From: Paenibacillus sp. W2I17
GTDB lineage: Bacteria > Bacillota > Bacilli > Paenibacillales > Paenibacillaceae
Assembly (NCBI RefSeq): GCF_030815985.1
Contig: NZ_JAUSXM010000001.1
Coordinates: 6,014,001-6,078,000 of the forward strand
DNA length: 64,000 nt
Direction: 5' to 3'
Shown piece by piece: positions 24,903-34,425 of this stretch (position 1 is its first letter; every line of letters starts with the position of its first letter). The notes under the pieces were generated by a model that was given only the letters and a program-made list of their open reading frames with translations, did not search any database and was not told where the DNA came from. A program made the position numbers and the translations under genes.

Positions 24903-27900
24903 TTGAGTAAACGATTGATATCCACGTTATTAAGTGTTCTGATGGTCTTTTCCATTATTCTCCCCGCGGCTGGAGCCGCTCCCGCAGATTCAGTTATTCA
25001 GCTTGAGAACTTACCAAGTACAGCCGAAGCCAAACAATGGAGAGAGATTCTTGCAGGACGGGAATCAAAACTTGCCGCAGATCCATTTTTGGATAAAAGC
25101 TTGAAAGGTCTGGGTGGAGAGAACACCCGAGTGATCGTTGAGCTTTCCAATAAACCTGTTGCAGTAGCGCAAGGTGAATCAACCCTCTCCGGAAAATCTT
25201 TTACCTCCTCTATGGAAACAAAGGCTGTGACTCAAGTTGAGCAACAACAACAGTCATTTGTACATAGCCTCACTCAGAAGAAAATCAAACATGAAGTATT
25301 GGAAGAATATGCATATGCCCTGAATGGTGTAGCGATTGAGCTTAAAGGAAACCAGGTGGGACAATTGCTTCAAATACCTGGCGTGGTCAGCGTATATCCA
25401 GACCTTGAAATTACAATAGCGCCCGAGACAGATGAAGTGAACCCGTACATGAAAGACACAGCTCCTTTTATTGGTGCACCTGAAGTATGGGATCTGGGTT
25501 ACAAAGGAAATGGCATTAAAGTCGGCGTCATTGATACAGGTATTGACTATGAACATCCTAATTTGCAAGAAGCCTACAAAGGTGGATGGGATTTTGTTGG
25601 AAACGACAATGATCCGTATGAAACAACATATCAAGAATGGAAAGGATCGGGCGAGCCTGAGCTTAACGAGCTTGGAAGCCCCTATTACACATCTCACGGT
25701 ACACACGTAGCGGGTACCGTTGCTGCTCGCGAAGCGGGGGACTACGGTATTGTTGGTGTTGCTCCTGAAGCAGATATCTATGCTTACCGTGTACTTGGAC
25801 CGTATGGTAGTGGTCAAACCTCATGGGTACTCGGCGGGATTGATCGTTCTGTTCAAGATGGCATGGACGTAATCAATCTCTCGTTGGGTAACGCCGCCAA
25901 CGACCCAAGTTATATTACTTCAGTTGCCCTGAACAATGCGATGTTGTCTGGTGTGACAGCGGTTGTAGCAAGTGGTAACAGCGGACCTAACCGTTATACA
26001 CTCGGTTCTCCGGGTGCGTCTGCAATGGCCATTACGGTAGGTAACTCTACAGGACCTAGCCAGGTGATTACAGCTGATACTCACTTCTGGATTGGTGAGG
26101 AAGGCGAAGAGACACAACCTGAACAACAACCGGTGCCAGAGGTTGAACAATCTCCTGAACTGGGGACGGCACCTGGAACAGAAGCACCAGAAGTTTCAGA
26201 GCAAGGTGTACCCGTAACTGCTGATGAGGAAAGTGCAGCAGCTGTGGAGGACGCGGTTTCCGACGAAGCTGAAGTTCCGAATGTAGAAGAAGCTACAACA
26301 GAAGAAAATACTCCATCTGTATCACCTTCTGCACCCGTTGAAGCTTCTCCTGAAGCTGCCCCTGTGGAAGAAGAGTCTGTAATTGCTCCGACTGAAGCTC
26401 CACTGGCTATTACAGAGTCGGTTTACCGTCTGGATCTGATGGGATGGAGCCTGTCAGCAGACCCTGAAACTGTTTTGACAGGGAAATATGAGCTTGAATA
26501 TGCAGCACTGGGTAAGCCAACTGATTTTGAAGGTAAGGATTTTACAGGTAAAGTGGTATTAATACAGCGTGGTGAAATCGCATTTGTAGAGAAAATCGCC
26601 AATGCTAAAGCGGCCGGAGCCTTGGCTGTTATTGTATATAACAACATTCCTGGCCCAATCGGTGTAAGTCTGGGCGATAACTTTGAACTCATTCCAACAC
26701 TGAGCATGTCCAAGGAAGATGGAGATGTGATCAAGGCTGAGCTGGACGCAGGCCAAGCCGTTGAAGTGAGCTTTAGTGATTTTGAACGTTCCCAAACTCC
26801 GGGCGATGAAATGAATTCATCCAGTTCGCGTGGACCTGCAAAGGTAACACTGGACATCAAACCGGATATTGTTGCACCAGGTACAAGCATTTTGTCTACG
26901 ATTCCTGCCTACGGCAAGGATGAGCCAGACGCAGATTACGCACAAGCTTATGATCGTAAATCAGGTACAAGTATGGCTACACCTCATGTAGCAGGTTTGA
27001 TTGCGCTTCTGATCGAGAAGCATCCGGAATGGACACCATTTGATATCAAAGTTGCACTGATGAACAATAGTAAGGTGCTGGATACAACCAAGTTTGATGT
27101 ATTTGATCAAGGTGCTGGCCGTATTCAGGCTGTGAATACCATTGATCCTGCGGCTTTTGTCAAAGTGCTTGATGTAACTCAATACACAGAAAGTGGCTCT
27201 GTTGTTGAAAAGGAGAATATCACGGGAAGTATCAACTACGGTAATTTCCTGAGCACAGATGAAAAGACGATTACCAAAACGATTAAAGTTGAAGCGCTGA
27301 ATGGTAGTGGTGGGGATTACACCGTAAATGTGAATCCAACTCGTAATGTCGCTGGTGTATCCGTTGCCGTGGACAAGAGTTCCTTCACATTGAATGGTGA
27401 GGAAGAACTTGCAGTAACAATCACCGTTCCACGAGGGGTTACTGCAACTACAGAAGCACAAGGATACATTGAGTTCTCAAACGGAACCAATACTTTTACT
27501 GTGCCATATGTTGCTCATTTCAACGTTACGTTGAGTGGAGTTAAGTATATTGAAACCGTAAAAGGCACTGAGAAAAATCCATTCCACTATCCATTGAAGG
27601 CTGATGGTACGTTGGATACCCTTAATGTAGCGATGGAATTCTATAATCCGATGACATTTGCCCTGATTGAGATCTATGATGGTCTTAATCCGGAAGGTGG
27701 ATATTATCAAGATGGTTATATTGGCTCCATCTTTGGTAACTATTTCAACTTCAATGCCAATGCAAGATACAATCTTGCTTGGGACGGCTCCTATGCAGAT
27801 TACACAACCGATGAAGTGACTGAGATTCCGGATGGTTTATATACGGTAGACATCACTACTATTGGTACAGACGGCAAAACCTATAAGGAAGACACTTCGC

Positions 27901-28862
27901 CATTTTTGGTGAAAAAGACAGCTCCGGCTGTAACTGCACCAGAAGCGTTGGAGTTCAAAGAGGATGAGTCTGTTGTCCTTAACGGTAGCGTGGAAGACTT
28001 GTACTTCCGTGTAGCTCCTGCGCTTGCCAGCGGCTGGGACATCACGTTTGATCCGGCCGCTTCCCTGGAAGCAACGTATGTTGTGAAAAAAGAGGATGGT
28101 TCGGTTTATAAAGAAGGAGTCTTTGAAGTACAAGCTGATGGCAGCTTCAGCCTTCCTTTGGAGGGGATTGTAGCGGGTGAGTATGCTGTTGAACTTACGG
28201 TAAAAGACCAACAGGGGCTTTCGGGTACAGCCAATACGGCACTGAAATTGGAAGCCGTGGAGACCGAACCTGAAACTCCGGCAACCAAGGCCCCAGGTAC
28301 GCCTGTATTGTCTCACAATAACTGGGTAGGCAACGGCTTACCAGAGGGCGCGTATATCGTTACAATGAACCTGTGGTGGGGCGAGAACGCAACTAGCTAC
28401 AAGTTATATGAGGACGGGGTTTTGGTAGATACGCAGAAGTTGACTTACAACGCGCCTTGGGCGCAGTTTGCTCAGACGAAGATCACGGGCAAAGCCAATG
28501 GCACGTATACGTACGTGGCTGAGCTGACCAACGACAAGGGAACAACGCGTAGTCAGACGTTGACTGTTCGGGTTACCAACGCAACGCCAGGCAAAGCGGT
28601 TATTTCTCACGATAACTGGGATGGCGATGGCCATTATAAGGTGACCATGAACCTGTGGTGGGGGACCAACGCTACAGAGTATCGTCTCTATGAAAATGAT
28701 AAGTTGATCGATACGCAAGAACTCCGTTCGGCTACACCTTATGCACAAAGTGCTGTGACTACACTGTCCGGGAAAACATCGGGCACGTATACGTATCGGG
28801 CAGAGTTAATTAACGCAGGCGGTGTTACCAGCACAGACACGATTAAGGTAAAAGTGAAGTAA
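24903..28862 (+). CDS. Secreted subtilisin-family serine protease (Vpr-like) with PA domain and C-terminal repeats
   Basis: 1319 residues with TTG start behind AAAAGGAGGGG. Signal peptide 1-26 (ILPAAGAAPA), I9-type propeptide ~70-170, catalytic domain with Asp211 (GVIDTGIDYEHPNL), His265 (SHGTHVAGT) and Ser690 (GTSMATPHVAG). Between them lie a Pro/Glu/Ala-rich insert (~400-505) and a PA domain (~510-630; GKVVLIQRGEIAFVEKI). After the catalytic domain come beta-sandwich modules, and residues ~1135-1319 are two tandem copies of a ~90-residue module with MNLWWG...YKLYEDG and MNLWWG...YRLYEND, a presumed carbohydrate- or wall-binding repeat. It probably degrades external protein. A terminator follows, so it is transcribed alone. 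Confidence 0.92.
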   Translation: MSKRLISTLLSVLMVFSIILPAAGAAPADSVIQLENLPSTAEAKQWREILAGRESKLAADPFLDKSLKGLGGENTRVIVELSNKPVAVAQGESTLSGKSFTSSMETKAVTQVEQQQQSFVHSLTQKKIKHEVLEEYAYALNGVAIELKGNQVGQLLQIPGVVSVYPDLEITIAPETDEVNPYMKDTAPFIGAPEVWDLGYKGNGIKVGVIDTGIDYEHPNLQEAYKGGWDFVGNDNDPYETTYQEWKGSGEPELNELGSPYYTSHGTHVAGTVAAREAGDYGIVGVAPEADIYAYRVLGPYGSGQTSWVLGGIDRSVQDGMDVINLSLGNAANDPSYITSVALNNAMLSGVTAVVASGNSGPNRYTLGSPGASAMAITVGNSTGPSQVITADTHFWIGEEGEETQPEQQPVPEVEQSPELGTAPGTEAPEVSEQGVPVTADEESAAAVEDAVSDEAEVPNVEEATTEENTPSVSPSAPVEASPEAAPVEEESVIAPTEAPLAITESVYRLDLMGWSLSADPETVLTGKYELEYAALGKPTDFEGKDFTGKVVLIQRGEIAFVEKIANAKAAGALAVIVYNNIPGPIGVSLGDNFELIPTLSMSKEDGDVIKAELDAGQAVEVSFSDFERSQTPGDEMNSSSSRGPAKVTLDIKPDIVAPGTSILSTIPAYGKDEPDADYAQAYDRKSGTSMATPHVAGLIALLIEKHPEWTPFDIKVALMNNSKVLDTTKFDVFDQGAGRIQAVNTIDPAAFVKVLDVTQYTESGSVVEKENITGSINYGNFLSTDEKTITKTIKVEALNGSGGDYTVNVNPTRNVAGVSVAVDKSSFTLNGEEELAVTITVPRGVTATTEAQGYIEFSNGTNTFTVPYVAHFNVTLSGVKYIETVKGTEKNPFHYPLKADGTLDTLNVAMEFYNPMTFALIEIYDGLNPEGGYYQDGYIGSIFGNYFNFNANARYNLAWDGSYADYTTDEVTEIPDGLYTVDITTIGTDGKTYKEDTSPFLVKKTAPAVTAPEALEFKEDESVVLNGSVEDLYFRVAPALASGWDITFDPAASLEATYVVKKEDGSVYKEGVFEVQADGSFSLPLEGIVAGEYAVELTVKDQQGLSGTANTALKLEAVETEPETPATKAPGTPVLSHNNWVGNGLPEGAYIVTMNLWWGENATSYKLYEDGVLVDTQKLTYNAPWAQFAQTKITGKANGTYTYVAELTNDKGTTRSQTLTVRVTNATPGKAVISHDNWDGDGHYKVTMNLWWGTNATEYRLYENDKLIDTQELRSATPYAQSAVTTLSGKTSGTYTYRAELINAGGVTSTDTIKVKVK

Positions 28863-28925
28863 GTTCATTCCTCATTGAAATTGATTAAAATGGATTCAAT
28901 TAATGAAGGAATTGTTCTATGCATA

Positions 28926-28971
28926 AACGGCCTCCATCCTGATTTGCAGGATGGAGGCCGTTTTGTTTTTT
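28926..28971. terminator. Strong terminator between protease and MFS genes
   Basis: AACGGCCTCCATCCT pairs perfectly with AGGATGGAGGCCGTT around GATTTGC-type loop sequence; T runs follow. It serves the protease gene and possibly the convergent MFS gene. Confidence 0.9.
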
Positions 28972-28989
28972 TATAAATGAATTGTATGG

Positions 28990-30219
28990 CTAACCGATCA
29001 TTCTATTTTTGCTGGCCTGAATCCCTGCGATTAACAAAGCGATGGCCAGAATGACCTGTATTAGCAACGGCAGGGTCCATCCTTTTGTCCAGTCATGAAG
29101 CATACCGAACAGTAAAGGTCCAACTGCCGCTAGCATATATCCGAAGGACTGGGCCATACCGGACAGGCTGGCAGCTTGTCTGGCATCTTTTGTGCGAAGG
29201 ACGAAGAACATCGTTACCATTCCAAATGAAGCTCCAGCGCCTATTCCTGCCAACGTGACACCGATGGTAACGAGCGAAGCGATACCACTTAACAATAAAG
29301 CATACCCGACAATTAAAGAAGAGCACGTTATCGCGGTTAGAACACGCTGATCTCGCGTTCGGCCGGCGAGGATTGGAACGATAAAGGTAGCCGGTACACT
29401 AACCATCTGCATTAGGGATAGCATCCACCCTGCTGAGGTGGGGCTGAATCCTTGCTCAGCAAGAATTTCGGGAAGCCAGGTAATCGTTGTATAGAATATT
29501 AGAGATTGCAGACCCATAAATAAAGTAATGAACCAGGCCAGGGAAGAGGTCCGTAGACGTACAGGCGTCCCTTCACTCTGTGTGGCTATGAATAACATTC
29601 GCTGACGTCCTGCGGCGATCTGGGGGAGCCACAAGAGAAGTGCCAATATGGACAACAAGGCCCACATGCCTAACGAAGCACGCCAACCCATAGATGTGGC
29701 TCCTGCTACGGGCACACTCACACCTGAGGCGATGGCGCCAAATATGTTCATGGATACAGAGTATAATCCGGTGACGATACCTACCCGTAATGGGAAATCA
29801 CGTTTGATCAAACTTGGCAAAAGCACGTTGCTTAATGCAATGCCGCACCCCAAAATTGCGGTTCCTACATATAAGGATAGAACGGAAGGCAACAAGCGTA
29901 AGGCAACCCCAACGGTTACAATCATAACAGCCAATAGCAGAGCAGATTCGAGTCCTAAACGTTTGGCAAGACGTGGTGCAAAAGGAGAGACTGCTGCAAA
30001 GGCGAGCAAAGGAAGTGAGGTCAGAAGCCCGACCATCGTATGGCCGATACCTGTATCTGAGCGGATCATCTCCACTACAGGTCCGGTTGCTGTAATCGGT
30101 GACCTCATGGTAGCGGCGATAACGATAATGCCTGCTAATAACAGGCCGAATCTTTTGGATGTCGAAGAATGTTCTTCCTCAGTATGGATAGATGAGTGTT
30201 GCTGTATTGAAGATGACAT
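28990..30219 (-). CDS. MFS transporter, CynX/NimT family
   Basis: 409 residues, ATG at 30219 with AGGAG upstream. After a hydrophilic N-terminus (~1-22) come 12 predicted membrane helices. The 'AATMRSPITATGPVVEMI' segment in helix 1 and 'LGCGIALSNVLLPSLIKRDF' around helix 4 are typical of the CynX/NimT branch, named for cyanate and 2-nitroimidazole transporters. The actual substrate cannot be inferred. It is alone on the minus strand, inside the tRNA-flanked segment. Confidence 0.85.
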   Translation of the reverse strand: MSSSIQQHSSIHTEEEHSSTSKRFGLLLAGIIVIAATMRSPITATGPVVEMIRSDTGIGHTMVGLLTSLPLLAFAAVSPFAPRLAKRLGLESALLLAVMIVTVGVALRLLPSVLSLYVGTAILGCGIALSNVLLPSLIKRDFPLRVGIVTGLYSVSMNIFGAIASGVSVPVAGATSMGWRASLGMWALLSILALLLWLPQIAAGRQRMLFIATQSEGTPVRLRTSSLAWFITLFMGLQSLIFYTTITWLPEILAEQGFSPTSAGWMLSLMQMVSVPATFIVPILAGRTRDQRVLTAITCSSLIVGYALLLSGIASLVTIGVTLAGIGAGASFGMVTMFFVLRTKDARQAASLSGMAQSFGYMLAAVGPLLFGMLHDWTKGWTLPLLIQVILAIALLIAGIQASKNRMIG

Positions 30220-30360
30220 TGATAAAATCTCCTGTTTTCTAAGAAGTTAATATGTATGGATTGTTACATAATCCACTCCGTAAGCATAACATTCTATGTC
30301 AATATTGAGCAATGAAATGAAAAAACACCCAATGGATCGTGGGTGCCTTGACTAGCCTGT

Positions 30361-30513
30361 GAATTCTAACGAATCCACGAGGTCTTATAATGGGTAAAAC
30401 TGCTATTTTCAGATTCTAACGAAACTCAGCGACGTTAATCAGGCTATGAAGTGCGAATAAGTGAGTTAATACCCCAGAATTGGTGAGATAAGCTCTCTAA
30501 GATTCGTTAGAAT
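30361..30513. repeat. Three copies of an ATTCTAACGAA motif
   Basis: ATTCTAACGAA occurs at 30363-30373 and 30413-30423, and its reverse complement TTCGTTAGAAT at 30503-30513. The first and third could pair across 130 bases. No gene lies in 30220-30719. Spacing is irregular, so this is not a CRISPR; it resembles a short palindromic intergenic repeat. Confidence 0.5.
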
Positions 30514-30589
30514 TCCATGATGCTGAATTTGGAGCAAATAAAGTGTCCTATGTTCGTAAGAACATCGATACTTTCAACGTGTTGCTTAT

Positions 30590-30683
30590 AGAGTGAGCGA
30601 ATGCGGACGCTCCAATGCAGCGACATAGAGCATGTAACGAAGCGAATGCTCCGACAAACGGTTGGGGTTATCATCCCTAGAAC
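30590..30683 (-). repeat. CGGAGCATTCGCTTCG-type intergenic repeat next to the second tRNA-Arg
   Basis: On the minus strand it reads GTCGGAGCATTCGCTTCGTT and then ...TGGAGCGTCCGCATTCGCTC. The first part matches GTCGGAGCAT...CTTCGTTAGC in the array at 23388 and 23517. It is therefore the corresponding sequence downstream of the other tRNA-Arg gene, diverged further. Confidence 0.55.
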
Positions 30684-30710
30684 GCAAAAAAAGCTTCCCG
30701 AAGGAAGCTT
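30684..30710 (-). terminator. Terminator of the second tRNA-Arg
   Basis: On the minus strand AAGCTTCC-TTCG-GGAAGCTT is followed by seven T. It is the counterpart of the terminator at 23331, with two compensating base changes in the stem. Confidence 0.88.
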
Positions 30711-30719
30711 CTTTTAATA

Positions 30720-30793
<74 letters not shown>

Positions 30794-31028
30794 ATGAATT
30801 TTTTTCAAGCAAAATTGATTTTATCATATGCAAACAGGAATATCAAGCATTTTATTTTAAACTATTTTTCGTATATGATATTTGGCGGCAGTAACGTTTT
30901 TTTCATTATATTTAAGGTTATGTTAGAATATCAGGAGAACTCAGAAAATAGATCAACAATCGTTTTAATATATACATCTATTTATGTTGATTCCGACTGG
31001 AGATTCAGGATATAGAGGAGGTGCTCCC

Positions 31029-31964
31029 ATTAAGGAATCCACGACCCCGGAAACCGAGCATAACAACAATATTGTGCTGTTTCCTAAGACGCTGGACTAT
31101 TACCAGATTCAATTGACAGTTATGCTTGAAAATGAACGGTATGGTGAAGCGATGAAATTGCTTCACTTTTTGCTGCAATGTCAGGGACAGGAAGAGCGCC
31201 ACTATGATGAATGGCGGGCTCTGCTCGAATGGCTTCAGGCTGCGTTTCCTCAATATGAAGAAACCTCGCCTGCCGTTCTTGAAGAACGAGAAGAGGAAGA
31301 AGAGATTAGTGAGGAAGACATGGCACGGCAGCATGCCCGAATGAAGCTTGAACAGGATGATGGCTATGCTGATAAGATGCTTCGCACAGTAATGGAAGAG
31401 CCGCTGTCTGAACAGACGATGCTGGCTTTGGAGCAGCTGGCCTATCTTGATCTACCGAAGATTGACGAGGCACTTACCAGTTGGTTAAAAGATAAGTCGC
31501 TTCACCCTCTGCTTCAATTTCGGGTGCTGCAAACCTTGCGTCGACGAGGTGTTCAAGGTATGATCCTGTTTACGAGAGGCGAAGAGCAGGTTGAAGTCGA
31601 GATCGACACCGTGCCTCTTAGACCAGAGGAATTCCCGCTCCAAATCGTTCAGATTCTGGAACGAGTGGCAGATCAGACGGAGGTTCATGAACCTACGCTC
31701 TTTTATTTTGCCCAGGAACTGTGGATACAATATGTCATGGCGGTGTATGGAACCCGTGATTATGTATCGATGCTGGAAGAAAATGATTCCATGACAGATA
31801 TATGGGCAGCAGCTCTACATATGACCGTTGCAGACAGTCTGGGTGGTTCTCATGATGAGGAAAATACCCGCTCAATGTATGCTGTGACAGGCGCGATGCG
31901 CTTTCGACTGGAGCAGGCTTATCGTTCCATGAAACAATTTGTATCTGCCGGTTTGGATGGTTAA
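31029..31964 (+). CDS. ysoA: YsoA-like TPR/helical-repeat protein, apparently with an ATT start codon
   Basis: 311 residues if translation starts at ATT 31029, which sits exactly seven bases after AGGAGG (31016-31021). The only in-frame ATG upstream, 30984, has no ribosome binding site. The product begins (M)KESTTPETEHNN and is all-helical: LDYYQIQLTVMLENERYGEA then MKLLHFLLQC is a TPR-like pair, followed by an acidic Glu-rich linker (~85-105). It lies directly upstream of tig, the position of ysoA in B. subtilis, which supports the name. Function unknown. ATT would make it a rare non-canonical start. Confidence 0.72.
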   Translation: MKESTTPETEHNNNIVLFPKTLDYYQIQLTVMLENERYGEAMKLLHFLLQCQGQEERHYDEWRALLEWLQAAFPQYEETSPAVLEEREEEEEISEEDMARQHARMKLEQDDGYADKMLRTVMEEPLSEQTMLALEQLAYLDLPKIDEALTSWLKDKSLHPLLQFRVLQTLRRRGVQGMILFTRGEEQVEVEIDTVPLRPEEFPLQIVQILERVADQTEVHEPTLFYFAQELWIQYVMAVYGTRDYVSMLEENDSMTDIWAAALHMTVADSLGGSHDEENTRSMYAVTGAMRFRLEQAYRSMKQFVSAGLDG

Positions 31965-32102
31965 TCGAGGCCGGAAACGTTTTCCTTAAACCGTATCAAG
32001 GGATTCCCCTTGAAAAAGAATCTAATCTTGTTTATACTAAAATGGTTATTTTGTACGTGATTGCCTACGTGAACATGTGAATTTTGGAGGGGAAAGTATA
32101 CA

Positions 32103-33443
32103 ATGAAAGCAACTTGGGAAAAGATAGAGAAGAACCTTGGGGTTCTTGAGGTTGAAGTGGATGCAGATCGTGTAACTGCAGCACTCGACAAAGCTTTTAA
32201 TAAAGTGGTTAAACAAGCAAACGTACCTGGATTCCGTAAAGGTAAAGTACCACGTTCCATTTTCGAAGCACGTTTTGGTGTAGAGAGCCTTTATCAAGAA
32301 GCAATCGACATTTTGCTTCCTGAAGCTTATACAGAAGCAATCGACCAAACGGATATCTTCCCGGTTGATCGTCCTGACGTAGATGTTGAACAATTTGCTA
32401 AAGGACAAACATTCAAGTTCAAAGCAAAAGTAACTGTGAAACCTGAAGTTACCCTGGGTGACTACAAAGGAATCGAAGTTGCTGTAGCAAAAGGCGAAGT
32501 AACTGACGCAGAAGTGGCTGAAGAACTTGAGCGTCTTCAACAACGTCACGCTGAACTCGTTGTAATCGACGAAGGTTCCGCTGCTAACGGCGACGTTGCA
32601 GTAATCGACTTCGACGGTTCCGTTGATGGTGTACCTTTCGAAGGTGGACAAGCTGAGCGTTATTCCCTCGAACTGGGTTCCAACACATTCATTCCTGGAT
32701 TTGAAGAACAAGTTGTGGGTCTGTCCACAGGTGACTTCAAAGACGTAGAAGTGACTTTCCCAGAGAGCTACCATGCAGCAGAACTTGCTGGCAAACAAGC
32801 GGTATTCAAAGTGAAAATTCACGAAATCAAACGCAAACAGCTTCCTGCATTGGATGATGAGTTTGCTAAAGATGTTAGCGAATTCGACACACTGGAAGAG
32901 TACAAAGCTGACCTGAAAACACAATTGGAATCCCGTAAAGCTGACGAAGCCAAAGCTGCACAAGAAAATGCAGTTGTAGAAAAAGTGGCTGAGAACGCTG
33001 AAGTGGACATTCCAGCTGCAATGGTTGACAGCGAAGTACAAAACATGATGCGTGATTTCGATAACCGTTTGCGTAACCAAGGTATGAACCTTGAAATGTT
33101 CCTGAGCTTCTCTGGCCAGACTCAAGCTGACCTGAGAGGACAAATGCAAGAAGATGCTTCCAAACGTGTTCGCAACAACCTGGTGCTTGAAGCTGTAGGT
33201 AAAGCGGAAAACATTGAAGTATCTGACGAAGAAGTGAATCAAGAACTCGAGAAAATGGCTGAATCTTACAAGCGTCCTGCTGATGAGATCCGTGGCATCC
33301 TCGAAGGTAATGGTTCCCTGGACAGCCTTCGCGATGAAGTGAAACTGCGTAAAACGATTGACGTTCTTGTTGAGAACAGCACAGTTGTTGAACCGGTTGA
33401 AGCTCCAGCTGAAGAAGTTGTTGCAGAAGCTGACGAAAAATAA
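32103..33443 (+). CDS. tig: Trigger factor (ribosome-associated chaperone, peptidyl-prolyl isomerase)
   Basis: 446 residues; ATG after GGAGGGG. The N-terminal ribosome-binding domain has the signature VPGFRKGKVPRSIFEARFG (residues ~39-57; GFRxGKxP loop). The FKBP domain is at ~150-245 (DVAVIDFDGSVDGVPFEGG), and the helical C-terminal domain fills the rest, ending in an acidic tail (EEVVAEADEK). It binds nascent chains at the ribosome exit. Codon choice is strongly biased, as expected of a highly expressed gene. It has its own terminator before clpP. Confidence 0.97.
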   Translation: MKATWEKIEKNLGVLEVEVDADRVTAALDKAFNKVVKQANVPGFRKGKVPRSIFEARFGVESLYQEAIDILLPEAYTEAIDQTDIFPVDRPDVDVEQFAKGQTFKFKAKVTVKPEVTLGDYKGIEVAVAKGEVTDAEVAEELERLQQRHAELVVIDEGSAANGDVAVIDFDGSVDGVPFEGGQAERYSLELGSNTFIPGFEEQVVGLSTGDFKDVEVTFPESYHAAELAGKQAVFKVKIHEIKRKQLPALDDEFAKDVSEFDTLEEYKADLKTQLESRKADEAKAAQENAVVEKVAENAEVDIPAAMVDSEVQNMMRDFDNRLRNQGMNLEMFLSFSGQTQADLRGQMQEDASKRVRNNLVLEAVGKAENIEVSDEEVNQELEKMAESYKRPADEIRGILEGNGSLDSLRDEVKLRKTIDVLVENSTVVEPVEAPAEEVVAEADEK

Positions 33444-33478
33444 GACAAGCTGTTATCAACTTGTCAGTTGAATAAACG

Positions 33479-33513
33479 ATAAGGCACGTGAATTATTGCG
33501 TGCCTTATTTTTA
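33479..33513 (+). terminator. Terminator after tig
   Basis: ATAAGGCACG and CGTGCCTTAT pair perfectly around TGAATTATTG-type loop, then TTTTT. A smaller hairpin GACAAG/CTTGTC lies just before it. The following 309 bases to clpP contain no gene; no CtsR-type tandem heptad box was seen. Confidence 0.82.
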
Positions 33514-33822
33514 AATTATTACATCCATTTTATAGAAAATGAAGTAATTATATGGATGAACACTAATTTTATTGATCCACGTACACTTTTTACATACCTA
33601 TGTACTTCATGCAAATAAAAAACGGCAAGACGGCATAGGATGGCTTCAATTTGCACATACATAGAAAACATGGTTAAATATGATCAGGCTAAAAAAGTAA
33701 ACAAACGGATGTCTGACCCCTCTTGTGAAAAATGACATTGTCACAGGAAAGTGTTAGAATGAATTTGGGTTTGCTTTACAGGTGGCCTATGTCTAATTAC
33801 ATGTAGAAAAGAGGTTGGTCTC

Positions 33823-34413
33823 ATGAGTCTGGTGCCAATGGTTATAGAACAAACCAATCGAGGCGAGCGGTCTTACGATATATATTCACGTTTGCTGAAA
33901 GATCGCATTATCTTTCTAACCAGTGCGATTGATGACGATGTAGCCAATCTTGTCATAGCACAGCTTTTGTTTTTGGCAGCCGACGATCCTGAGAAGGATA
34001 TCAGCTTGTACATTAACTCACCTGGTGGTTCTGTCACCGCAGGGATGGGTATATACGATACGATGCAATTTATCAAGCCGGATGTATCTACCATTTGCGT
34101 TGGGATGGCAGCGAGCATGGGCTCGTTATTGCTGACAGCCGGTGCACCTGGCAAGAGATATGCGCTGACAAACAGCGAAGTTATGATTCATCAGCCGCTT
34201 GGCGGCATTCAAGGACAGGCTGCGGATATTAAGATACACGCAGAATGGATTATTAAAACACGTCAGAAACTGAATCAAATATACGTTGATCGTACGGGTC
34301 AGCCTCTTGAGAAAATTGAGCGGGATACAGACCGTGACTTCTTCATGAGCGCTGAAGAAGCTAAGACGTACGGCATTATTGACCAGGTGCTCAGTAGACC
34401 GATCAATTCCTAA
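33823..34413 (+). CDS. clpP: ATP-dependent Clp protease proteolytic subunit
   Basis: 196 residues; ATG after AGAGG. Catalytic Ser is in [15 protein letters not shown] (~Ser98) and His in [14 protein letters not shown] (~His123), with Asp in [11 protein letters not shown] (~Asp172). The N-terminus [20 protein letters not shown] is the standard axial-loop sequence. It forms the tetradecameric chamber fed by ClpX, whose gene begins 12 bases downstream; the two are surely co-transcribed. In B. subtilis clpP is elsewhere, so the clpP-clpX pairing here follows the arrangement of many other bacteria. Confidence 0.98.
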   Translation: MSLVPMVIEQTNRGERSYDIYSRLLKDRIIFLTSAIDDDVANLVIAQLLFLAADDPEKDISLYINSPGGSVTAGMGIYDTMQFIKPDVSTICVGMAASMGSLLLTAGAPGKRYALTNSEVMIHQPLGGIQGQAADIKIHAEWIIKTRQKLNQIYVDRTGQPLEKIERDTDRDFFMSAEEAKTYGIIDQVLSRPINS

Positions 34414-34425
34414 AGGGGTGGTTTC

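Noticed and set aside
32046-33242. 398-codon open frame on the minus strand opposite tig
   Set aside because: It is a mirror of tig produced by that gene's strong codon bias; it has no ribosome binding site and a low-complexity Phe/Cys-rich translation.
33514-33822. CtsR operator upstream of clpP
   Set aside because: No tandem GGTCAAA heptads were found in this stretch.
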